In this document: one piece after another, positions 1 through 12,100 of the stretch
Layout of the letters: every line of letters starts with the position of its first letter
Numbering within the stretch: position 1 is the first letter of the stretch
Origin: Coriobacteriales bacterium
Lineage (GTDB): Bacteria > Actinomycetota > Coriobacteriia > Coriobacteriales > Atopobiaceae
Assembly (NCBI GenBank): GCA_030529665.1
Contig: JAUMWL010000004.1
Location: 1-46,182, forward strand
Length of the DNA: 46,182 bases
Reading direction: 5' to 3'
Program-made: the position numbers and the translations under genes
The notes under the pieces: model-generated
Database searches by the model: none
What the model was told of the DNA's origin: nothing
The model's input: only the letters and a program-made list of their open reading frames with translations

Positions 1-53
1 AACAGTCGCGAGCGTTGAGCACAACATGCGAGACTCGGACTGAATCATAGACC

Positions 54-110
54 TGGGTGAGTTGAAATCTGAACTGCAACGGTGTTGCAGTTCAGATTTC
101 AACTCACCCA
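54..110. repeat. Perfect 27-bp inverted repeat (long palindrome)
   Basis: Positions 54-80 and 84-110 are exact reverse complements over 27 bp with a 3-bp loop (81-83). The arms start TGGGTGAGTTG and end CTGCAAC. The element lies about 65 bp beyond the stop codon of the giant surface-protein gene. No T-run follows on either strand, so it is not a classical intrinsic terminator. It could be a 3'-end mRNA structure, a protein-binding dyad or a mobile palindromic repeat. The repeat itself is certain; its function is not. Confidence 0.9.
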
Positions 111-135
111 AAAGGCATGCGGAGAGGAGGCGTGA

Positions 136-168
136 GCCTGCGCGCGGGGACTGTCCCCCCGTGCAGGC
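136..168 (-). terminator. Candidate 3' hairpin after the giant surface-protein gene
   Basis: Arms 136-150 and 154-168 pair over 15 positions with two mismatches around the loop CTG, with a core of CGGGGA/TCCCC. The hairpin begins about 9 bp downstream of the stop codon at 177. There is no U-run on the minus strand, so termination by this stem alone is uncertain. It resembles the other GGGG-loop-CCCC hairpins at 26656-26686, 27358-27386 and 30334-30366. Confidence 0.4.
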
Positions 169-176
169 CTTAATAA

Positions 177-3100
177 CTATGTGCTGTGTCCAACCGAGTA
201 CAGGTACTGCTGCGCAGTCGTTGCATCGTTGCTGACAAGCTGGGTGCCGTTGATGAGCTTTTGCGTAACTCCCCCGCTGTTGATAGTAAGCTCAAAGACC
301 TTCCCCACATTCTGGTTGTAGTCCGTCGTGGACTCACCATCCTCCTTTGTGGGTGCCCCCACCTCAACAACGTAGTATTTACCCTCCGGCAGCGTGTCTA
401 TGAGGTACACACCGGATGCCAAGGATTTATAACAATGGTCGGTGTTGTCATAGTCTGGGCCAACAACTTCTGTCATGTCGGCACGGAACACTCGGAACAT
501 CGCGCCCTCGAGCGCCGCCAGCTCCTCGCCCACCTTTGCAAGAATTACCTTATGCTCACGAACCGACTTGTTCATGATTCCAAACGTTGCGATATTGGGA
601 GCCTCAGCCATATCCGTTGACGCCACCGCCCTGCCCGAAGCTCCGTCAATCAGGAAGATGGCGTATCCCCTAGCCCCATCTCCCGTTCCAGTTTGGGCCT
701 TAACGTCTTCCTCATCAATGTCGTGCAGTATGCCCGACCCCACGCCATCAAAAGCCGGGCTGCCCACAAGAACAATGTACGTCTCATCGTTTGCGTAGTT
801 GCTTTGGCTAGGAACGCTGGTCTCCTTGAGGTAATAGGTCCCATTGGGTACACCCTTAAAGAGCACCGTACCCACATCAAGTACGTTACCCGACGAATCG
901 GTATAGGAATCAGTACCATCTGCGGAGGTAGCCGGCGCGGGATTGTCGTATGGTGCGGAAACGGCTCTGGTAGAGCTGTCATAGTTGGCATACAACGTAA
1001 ACTCTGCGCCATCCATCGCCTCTCCCATGCCGTCAATCTTTTGGAACGAAACGTCCATACCGTCGGTGCCCCAATACACATTGGTCGCCACCTTGCCAGA
1101 CGTACCGCGAAGGAAGTCAGCGCGCACGCTTCCGGTAGTTACGTCATCGGCCTGGGCGTTGCGGAATACATCAAGTCCACCGTACGAGCTGTCGGCAAGA
1201 ATGGCGAACTGCTTGTCTTCCCTGTAGTGAAGATCGTGTTCTGCCCATACCCAGATGGAACCCACATCACCCATAAGGTTGCCCGCCACCACGAGCGACG
1301 TTGCGTCAGCGCCTTCGTAACCAGCTATGAAGATGTCCTGCTCGACTTCGCTGTTTGCATACGGCTCACCGCCATTTGTCTTTGAATCGTAGCCGTCTTT
1401 CGTAACCGTATTGTTGTTGAATGCCGGAGCGCCCGAGACATACATGGTGCTACCCTCGGCCAGATAGATGCCAGCGCCATTTGTCGCGCTGTTGTCCCCG
1501 ACCATACCTGCGTCAACGGTAACAGACGTTCCCGTCGCTGCGTATATTGCACCTCCGTTACCGGAAGTGATTGAGTTGCAGAGTGTGGACCCACTAAATA
1601 CGTACAGGTGGTATGCGTGTCCCACCGCGCTCACGATTCCACCATCAGCACTTACCGCCTTGCCTTCGCGAGCCCCGCCATCGAGCGTGATGTTTTCCAA
1701 GGCGAGATTGAAGTCGTGGCTCGTGATCATGCTGGCATCCTCGTCAAAACCACGTCGGATGGTGCAGACCGTCTTTCCCGTCTCGGAGTGGAAGGGGTAC
1801 TCACCCTCTATGCTCGGATCGCTTGTTGCCGTGGTGAGGGTTCCCGTCTTGGTCTTTGTGTTCTTCAGCACAATAGGATCAGCAAGATCGTAGGAATCTA
1901 TCAGCATCTTTATATAGCGCGCAGAGGCCCTCTTGCCGCTAGCGTTGGTAAATGACGCAGTGGAGTAGGCCGCGAATCCTGCCTCAAGCGTTTCGTAGAC
2001 GGCGGCTTTTCCATCCACATACAGAAGCGCACCGTTTCGATCGGTAATCTTGCACACGACGGGCACCCATTGCGCATATAGCGTAAGGTCGTCGTTGTCG
2101 GAATGACGGTAGAAGGTGTATTCGCTACCCTTCTGATATGCCACTCCCGATCCGTCTGGCTCCGTATTCCAATTTTTGAATATGGTGTTCCACGTGGGGT
2201 CCTTCTCACTGATGGTGTAGTTCACCGACGTACTGGTACCAAACTTCACAGGGTCGGTTCGCTCTGTTTCCTGGCTCGTCTTGCTTGCGCTATAGAGCTT
2301 GCCCCCATTTGCGTTAAAGGTGATGGTGGGCTGGCGATCGTTGAACAGGATGAACGTGTCGCCCAGCGCATGCTCTCCCGAAGTCTCCTCCTCCATATCA
2401 AACGTGCGGTTCTCTTGCGTTTCTTCCGGATTCTGTGGTACTAGGGTTACCTCATCGCCTTCGATAAGGATGCTTTGCCCCGGCTTGATCGTAGCCCATT
2501 CAACAACATTGCCCTCCAAGACGTGAACGAGCCAAGAGCCCGCAGGCAAGACGCAGTTTGTAGCTGTTCCTGTTTGCTTAAGCTCGTAATAGTTGTCTTG
2601 CTTGAAGGTGGCCGCATAGTTGCCGGTCGCCTCAATCCTACTCCAAGGAATCGTTACTAGGCCTTCGCTCTCAGCCTTGTTGCTGCTTTGGCCAGACCAG
2701 ACCTCCACGTTGGTCTTCACGTTGGTTAGGGTAAATCCCGCGCCTTTGATGGGCGAGGGGTCGGTTACGGGAACAAAGCCACCCTGGCCGTTAAGGATTG
2801 GCTCTCCTTCGTCATTGGTTTGGATGTCAAACTGATAGAGCCGAATGTACAGGTTCTTTCCTGGCCACATAACGTAATAGTTATTACTGGCTCTGCTGTC
2901 ACCAGCCAAGCCGTCCAGCTCCTCATCGCGATCGTTGTGGAACTTATTGAGGCGCGCGGAATCGGGACTCGTTCCCGTGTAGGTACCAAAGTTTCGGTCC
3001 GCGATGCCATGCTTGTACAAGAGGGCATTCTCTTCGCCATCCGCGACGTACACACCAATGTTTGCGTAAAAACCAAGGCCCGTCGTTCGAATGATGTCGT

Positions 3101-6100
3101 TGCTGTCATGACCTAGATACACGTTAATATTGGTCGCGCCATCAAGGCTGGTGTTTCCAGACACGACAGAATTACCTGAGAAGTTTAGTACGCTGTTGCT
3201 GCCACCCGCCGATACCGCGCCTTCAGGAGACTTGTTGCCATCGTTGATGTTGCCACCGGTCATCGTAAAGGTCTTGCCATCAGCCACAAAGACGGCGCCG
3301 CCCTTGTTTGTTGCAACATTTCCGCTTATGGTGCCGCCTGCCATGGTAACCGCGCCACCATCGTACACCGCACCACCCTGGGAAGCCCAGTTCCCAACGA
3401 GCTGTGGCGAGCCAGAGATCGTAATCGATCCCGTCTCGCCAGCATACACACCGCCACCCAAGCCGGTATGGTCATCGGCCTTGTTGAGGCTTACCTTGCC
3501 ACCAGAGATTCGTGTCGTTCCCAGCGAATACAATCCGCCACCATCTGCGCTTGCGACGTTGTTCATTATCTCGCCAGTGGAATACATAGTGAACGTAGTA
3601 CCGGACTGCATGTAGATGCCACCACCGTTAACAGCTGCATTGCCCTCACCTGCCTCGGCTCCGCCCACAGAACCTCGCACGATTACGTTGGCGCCGGAGC
3701 AGACTGCGCCGCCATTCCCAGACAAAGCCTTATTGCCAATCAGCTGCGCACCACTGTTCACGGTAAGACTGCCACCGGTCAAAATGCAAACTCCTCCGCC
3801 GTCACCGGAGGTGGCTTCACAGTTGGACACCGTACCAATCATGGTAATCGAGGCGAAGTCAGCATCCGCATACACGGCACCACCGGATGCGGCAGAGCAG
3901 TTGTCAATGGCACCGTTCATGGTAAGGGAGGCGCCGCTATGCAACCAAATCGCGCCACCATTCGCAGAGGTCGTGGAGTTCTGAAGCGTGGCATCGCTGT
4001 TTACCGTGAGCTTTACCGCGCCGTTTACACTCACAATGCCGCCGTTTGCATTCGAGCTCAACGTACCGCCATCCAGCGTGATCTTGTCCAATGTCAATAC
4101 TCCACTATCGGCAATCATGCTCTCGGTAAAATTGCCGCGAGTCACGCAGGCGGTGCCACCCTCCTCGCCAATAAACGGATATCCATCGGCATCAGTCTTT
4201 TGTGCCGTAGACAATACCACTGTCTTGCCACTGTTCAGTACGGCCTGCTCTTGCATGTCGTACTCCGGAACGACCATTTCTATGCGTAGCAGGCCGGACA
4301 CGCTGCCGTCGCTCGACGTTCTGAGACCTCCACTGTTTACCTTGGCAAATGCATCTGCTAGGTTGTCAAACACCGCAGGCACCAGCTTGCCGTCGCTCTC
4401 TTTGCAATACAGGAGTGCGCGACTGCGGTTAGTTATCTTACAAACGATTTCCATGAAGTTGTTTGTGAAGGCCACGGTATCGCCATCTTCACCAAGGGCT
4501 GCAGACAACGATCTTGCAGAGACCTCATCGTCGTCATTCTTTGCAATCTTGGTACGGATGCGTGCGGCCTTGGGATTTGCACTGGTATCCTCAGCTACGG
4601 TGTATGCCACGTCGGTGGGAAGCCCTTCTATGGTTATGGACTCAGCGTCCGCAAGCGAGAAGTTCGCCACGCCTGCTGTAAAGGCAACGCCGCCCTCTAT
4701 TGCGGCACCCTGCGCATCCGTGGCTGCATAGCTCTTGTTGATGGTGGCCTCACCCAGAGTGAGGGTAAACGGGAACACGGAGGCTTTGTCTTCGTCCTCA
4801 GTGCTCACCACCGCTTTTGATACGGTGAGGTTTGCCGTGTGGCGCGTGTGAGTAAAGGTAACCGTAGACCGACCAGAAGGCGGAGATTCCTGGATTCTCT
4901 CGCCGAGCATACCGCTCATCGTGCTGGCAGAAACCGCATCGTCTTCGTTCCTCACAACCGAGGGGTCATAGTCCTCGCCCTGTGCCGAAGTATAGTTCAC
5001 CGTTACGGTATATGGTATGAGCTCAGCGCCTCCATCCAGCTTTGCTTCGGGGAAGTAAATCGTAATCGGCCGCGTCTCGTCTGTCATGGTAAGTGTCGCT
5101 TCGCCATCGTGGTTGAAGTGAACGCCGCTAAAGGTCCTGTTCTTTATCTTCTCGCTCTGAATCCTTACCGTGTACGTAAACTCTGCGGTGTGGTCTGCCA
5201 TAAGGTCGCTTACGACCTCCGTATCGAGCGTTAGTAGGTAGTTCTTTGCCCAATAGATCGTTCGCACGCCCGTTTGCCCTTGCGATCCGCGCAGTATGTT
5301 GTCGCGGTCGTTGACAAAGCAATATGGGTGGTCATCCTCGGTAAAGGTTACCCACCACGTGCCAAAGGGGTCCCGCTCTCCACCGTGTTTGTCAAACTGT
5401 GAGGTCGTTGCATCGGGACCGTTGTCCACGCCCGGTACGTACACGCCAATCTCCGCGTCGGTATTCAGAGCCTGGGCGTTTATTGCTTCGTTGGTATCTC
5501 GAGTCAGCTGAACATTGCATGCGATGTTGCCCGACTCAGATGCCAGGGTGTTTTGCAATACAACCGGCGAGCCCGTGAGGAACAGCTTTGTGTTATTGCT
5601 GTCGCTGCTAAGTGAAATACCGCCACCGTCGGTTGTGGCGCTGTTGCCGGTTATGCTGCCACCGTTCATGCGCATGGTGGTGTCCACGCGCACAGCACCA
5701 CCATACGCAGCGCTACAGTCGGTAATGCTGCCGCTGTTCATAAAAAAGGTACCGGTTTTTACGCTCACGCCACCGCCATAGGTTGTGCTGTGGCAGTTGG
5801 TGATCGTGCCACCATCCAAAGTAAGAGTATTGGACGTGCTGCTCTGCACACGAACTGCGCCACCGGAGTTTACGCCTGCATCTGAGTTCCGCAGCGTAGC
5901 ATTCGCACCAATCACGGCAGAGCCACTGCCAATGTAGAGTATGCCACCGTTGGAGCTTGACGTTAGCCCGTTTTCGGAGCCACCGTCAACAATGATGCCC
6001 GTAAGGGTAAGGCTCGGAGTGCCAGAGGCCAGGCTAATCATGCTTCCATAATAAGCCTTGCGAACTATCGCGGCATACGGATGCTTCAAGTCGCCCGTAT

Positions 6101-9100
6101 AGTAGAACCCGCACTCGTCTGGTTCGGTGGAAGCCGTCGTTAGTGTAATCGCCTTGTTGGTCTTGAGGCTTATCTGCTTCTCCGCAGAATACTCCTGAAC
6201 GAGCATCTGCACCTGATAGCCGTTGTAACCAGAGGTCTGAGCCGAATAGGGCTCATAGCTATTCCCCACCTTTCTATACAACCCAGGATTATTGTTTGCA
6301 AGCGTGCCAAAAGCATTAGTTTTGCCTGTCCCGCCATCGTTTTCCACGATTGCATAGACCGCAGGAGTGCCAACGTTGTCCGTATACAACAGATTCCCCG
6401 TACCATCGGTAATCTTGCATGCAAAGGAGCACCACACGATTTGGTTGTTTTTGCTTCCCTTTTCGCCATGATAGTAAGGTCGCCTATCGTTGAAGAAGCG
6501 GTCAAGATACGCCGACTGGTTGTACGTGCCAAATGGCATTGCGCTAAAACCATGAGAGGGGTCTTGCTCATCGGAGCAATACACGCCAATGTAGGAGTTT
6601 GCGCCAAGTGCGGTACTCGTCGTCTTGATAATAGAGTTGGTATCTTGATCCAAATACACGTTGCAGGCTACGTCTTTGGATTCTCCATTCTGCTCGACGG
6701 TCATGGTGTTGTTCTGCACCAGTACCGTTCCATCAAAGTTGAGCACCGAGCTGCTGCCACCCACGGCAATACCGCCACCGGCAGACGAGGCGTGGTTGTG
6801 CGTGATGCTTCCGCCCTTTATGTTCATGGCCTGTCCGTTGGCCACAAACACACCAGCACCGCGAGCTGCGATATTGCTTGAGCTGACCTCGCCAATTGCT
6901 CCACCGGACAGATTGGCCGCTCCGTTGGCCTTGTAGAAGCCACCGCCATTATGCGCGGCCGTATTTCCAATAATCCTACCGTTTGTTAGCCACAGGGTGC
7001 CACTGCTTCCGTAGTAGATTGCGCCGCCATCGTATGCCGCACATCCGCTAATCAAACCAGTGCTCGACTTCAAGTTCGAATTGGCTGTACCGCTTTTGCA
7101 AATGCCGCCACCCAAGTTGTTTGCGTTAAACGAGGTCGCAACGTTTACGGTCCCATTGGCATTGAGCGTTACGTCTGCTGCCTTGCAATCAGTAATGGAA
7201 AGAACATATGCGGAGTCGTTGACGTCCAGATATCCAACGGAATAGACACCGCCACCTTGCCTTGCGCAGCTCTCTGCTATCGAGGCATTTCGTATGCACA
7301 GGTTTGCAGAATGATAGATGGCGCCGCCCGAAGCGACCGCGTTGCACCCGCTGATGGACACGGATTTGTTATTGGTTTTTTCGCCCAAATTGCATGCCGA
7401 CCTAGCATACAGCGCACCACCCGAGACGTTTGCGTTGCAGTCCGACATTGTGCCGGAACTGTAGTTCAGTGTCCCGCCGTATTGATAGATACCGCCTCCA
7501 TAAGCAGCTTGGTTCGTGATTCCATCGTTGCTTGCGCTAAAGTCGCAGCCCGTCATCGTGAGGGTATTCGCCTCTATGTACAAAGATCCGCCCTTGCTTT
7601 CGCTTGCCGATAACCGATTGCCAGAGTATTCGCAGTTAGTCATGGTGTTAGCGGTTCCAGTGGGCTTTGTGTATAGACCACCTCCGTTGTTTACCGCCTT
7701 GCATTTTGTAAAGGAAGCGTCCGATATTGTCATCGCGGCATTTAAATAGGCACCGCCACCGCTGCCACCAGACTCACAGCCTTCGAAGGAGCAGTTGCTG
7801 AGTGTTTCGGTAGTCCCAACGTGGTACACTGCGCCGCCGTTGCCAGATGCCGTGCAGCCCGTAAAGGTAACCTTGTTGCCGTCTAGCCCTTTGATGGTAA
7901 GCGTCTTTGCCTTTGTATACAGGGCACCCGCAACGCTGCTGGTAGATATGCAGTCCTCGAAGCTGGCGTTGGTTATGGTAGCAGTAGAAGTAGCTGAATC
8001 CTTGTTTTGATAGATGCCGCCATATTGGGGTGCGGAACAGTCCTTGAATACCGAATGCCGTGTTTGGTAATCGTCGATTGTCAAGGTTATTGCTGTGGTA
8101 TACACCACACCCTCGGCTCCCGTTGCGTCACAGTTATCGAAGGTGCAGCCATTGATTGTAAGGCTCTTCTCGGCTCCGCTGTCGTTGTAGATCGCACCAC
8201 CAAGATTTGCCCAGCAATCCTTGAAGGTGCTGTTTTCAATCAGCGTCGTCCTCGTCCTAGAGCGGATTGCGCCACCATGACTAGTGCCTCGACGAGCCGA
8301 AGCATCCTCAAACCAACAGTTCTGAATCGTTAGCTTGGAATCTATCGTTGCATAATTGACATTGTCGTTCGTATATGCGTTAAGGGCACCACCGTTACCG
8401 CTACTCTTACCGGTGTAGCTGCCAAAGAACTCACAGTCCGACATCTCTATTTCCCAAGCATCGGATTCCACGGTGCCACCAGAACCATCTAACGAGAAGC
8501 AATCGTTAAAGGTGCAGCCGTTTATAGTTGTCTTTGAGGCCGCAGAATACTTTGTTGGGAATGTTAGGGTTACGCTGTTGTCTTCATAGATTTTTTTGCC
8601 GTCATGACGAATGTTATGGAAGACCGCGCCGCCCTGAGCATTGCCAGTCTGGTTGCATGCACAGTTGGTAAACACGCACGTTCCATAAATCTTTAATACC
8701 TGCGCCGTAGTCCAAATGGCACCGCCACCGCACTTGTCCGTTGAGGCTTTGGTGTAGCAGTCGGTAAAGTTTGAGCTAAAGACCACGAGGTCTCCACCGT
8801 TTACATATACCGCGCCACCACGGTTGGCCTGATAGCCTTTGAAGTCACAATTGCTAATGGACACAACGTTGTTGCCGGTGCTTACCGCACCGCCATTACC
8901 GGACTTCGCCAATGCCTTGCCATCAAAAATCATATCTGTGATCGTTAGGTAAGAGTTACATTGATCCTTGGCAAGCAAGGAATCTGGTTGCGCCTCTGCT
9001 ATGACTGCCGCACCATCGTTTGTGCTGTCACGACTGATGGTGGCGCGAGTGGGATCTTTACCAAAGTACGTATAGACCTTTCCCTCAGCATCGGTGGAAT

Positions 9101-12100
9101 CCCTGGGAGTCGCGGTGGTCAAGGTTATGTTGTAGCCAGCATCAATATTGAGCACATCGGTGCCCGGCTGCAAATAGTCCATAAGCATTTCGATGGTTGC
9201 CGTGCTACTTAGTTGCTGTTTGTGGGCAACGACATAGTTCCATGCATCTTTGAGGGTAGAGAAGGGATGCTCGTACTTACCGCTGGCATTAAGAGTACCG
9301 CCCTCTGGAGTGTTGTCCTCAATCTTGCAGATGGGCGTTGGGTCCTCAAACAGGATGTCATAGGTCTTGTTGACGCCCAAAGTGGTTCCACTGAGGCTGA
9401 ACTGAAGCTTGCCATCCGCCGACACGGTACCGGGTAAAGAAACCTTGATTTTCTCAGGGTCCTTTTCGTTGAGCGAATCCAGCGTGTAGCGTACGGTCTC
9501 GCCCTGGGCAAGCCCCTCAAACACGCCCGAAAGCGACCAGCTACCTAAGCAGGCGCCGGGGAACAGCAGCTTGGCATATCCGCCTGCCGGAAGAACGATC
9601 TTTCCATCCTCGACAATATGGGCCTCAACAGATTGGGTGCCTGGATCATCCACGGAGTCTGCAATGGGAATGAGGGTTTCCTGCGTAAGGTAGTCGATTA
9701 CGGTTGGGTAGCCATACGCGTCCGTAACTGCCGTTTTTCCCAAGACCGTAAGCGGGTCTATGGTCAAGGGATACTCAGAGTTGTTGGTAATGGAGATGTA
9801 CGCCGCGTTGGAATAGAATATATATACATAGTCTTTGTCGTCACTTGCCAAGCTGGAGCCGTCATGCGGAACACCCTTCCAGCAATGGTTGGTCTCGTCC
9901 CAATTTATGGACGTAAAGTACTGGCTAAACTTGTTGGTTTTATTTCCATAAGAATATGCATAGACAAGGTTTTCATCGGTGTTGGTATACATCGACATCG
10001 CCAGGTCATACATTTGATTCGTTATCTGGAGCGGATAGAAATATGTGTTTTTCTTGAGCTCAGTTCCCTTATTGCTTGAAGACGGGAACGTGCTGTAGCT
10101 TTCTAGTTTTCTTACATTGTATTGAAGCGGATGACTCCAAATAATTTTATATTTATTGGCGTATGCCTTAAGGTAATCATGACGGTCATTGCTAAAGCGG
10201 GTGCTGTCCACGTTCTTTGCATCGGAATACGTTCCAAAGGTCGTGCAGATGGATCCTCGGGTAGTCAGGCAAGTGTCCGCCACATATATACCAATAAGCG
10301 CATTACTATCTAGCGGCGCAACATTTATTACCAAGTCTGAATCTTGGTCAAGGTAAACATTGCACTTCTTGTTGGACTGCGCAATGCTGCTATTGGTGTT
10401 GTTTGTGATTATTGTCTTTTCGGAGAAATGCAGCCTGGCCGTGGTGCTGCCAACACCCACGGCACCACCGTTGGTAGCCGTGTTGCTCTTTATCTCGCAG
10501 TGCTGGGAGAAGTAAGCCGCGCCATCCGCAACAAACACGGCAGACCCATTCTGTGCGCTGTTATTGGAAATCGACGCAAAGGAATCCTCTACCGTGACGT
10601 CTTTGTTGTTGCTGTTCTTTTCTGTATGTGTGACGTTGGTAATCGTTACGACGCCACTGGACTGATAGATAGCCCCACCGTTGCCGTTGGTAGCGGTGTT
10701 GCCAGTAACGGAGCCACCAGAAACGGTAACGGAGCCACCACCTTCGTAGCAGACTGCGCCACCGTTGCCGTTGGTGGCAGTATTGCCACTCACCGCACCA
10801 CCAGTAATGGCAATGTCACCGTTGTTGCCATAGATAAGACCGCCACTTTGGGACGCCTCGTTGTTTGAGGCGGTGCCGTCGGTGATGTTGATCGTACCGC
10901 CTTCGATATAGAAGGCGCCGCCATTGGTGGCAGAATTGCCCGTTACGCTGCCGTTCGAGTTGAGCGTGCCTCCTGTCATGAACACTGCTCCACCAGAAGC
11001 CGCCTCATTGCCAGAAACCGTACCAGTGACGTTTAGTGTGCCCCCGGTAACATATGCCGCGCCACCGTTGCCGTTATGCGCGTTGTTGCCACTCAGAGTT
11101 CCGTTAACGGTAACCGTACCGTCTTCTATGTATATCGCGCCACCCTGATTAGCGCTGTTGCCAGCTATATTGGTACTGTCAACTGTCACAGACCCACCGG
11201 CCACATAGACTGCGGCACCTTTGTCTGCCGAGTTGTTGGTCAGGCCACCGGCGATGGTTGCCGTGCCGCTCGATACGTAAACCGCACCGCCTTTCTGCCC
11301 GTTGGCATTGCGTATGGAGGCATTTGCGCTCACGGTCAAGTTAGCCGTGTCAGATGTGCTGGCAACCATGCAGCTGGTAGCCGCAACGTTGTTTCCGTCA
11401 AGAGTAATGTTGTCCAGCACAAGGGTGCCGCGGTTTGTCCACATCCCGTAGTCGGCCAGGTCCGTACCACGAGTTATGATTGCCGTGCTACCCCCACCGC
11501 TATAGGTGCTTGCAGTGCTTAGCGTAATGTGATTGTTGATGGGAACGTTCACTTGGTCTGAGGACGGCATGGTGTAATCCACCAACATCTCAATGGTTCT
11601 CGTTATGATAGTCGCATCTATTGCCGCCTGACGAGCCTCGTCAACTGCCCTCTGAATCGCAGTCTCATCTTCACTCGCATGCTCTTCCCGTGCCGTCTGC
11701 TCCGCTGCATCTGCCGCCGCAGCCTCAAACGGCGCGTTCTCGGCGGCGATGCTATCCATTGCCGCATTGAGCGTATAGAACTTTTGGGTCCCCACCTGGC
11801 AAATGTACTTAGGCTCGTAGAACAGGACCAACTGAAAGCCCTCGTCCATATTGGTATACGTGCCGGTGGTGCCGACCTTATATTGCCATTTGTGATTTGC
11901 GACATCGTACTTGATTGCAGTAACGCTTGACGCGCCGCCTATGGCATTGCCAGCGGCATCATACAAAGACGCATGGTCGTATACATAGTACTTGTCATTG
12001 GGGAGCGTATACCCAACCCTTGACTGATACTCTCCCGCAAAGGCACTGTCAATTGTATGAGCTTCTTCTGGAATGCCAATGTATCCGTTGCTGTCCGGCA

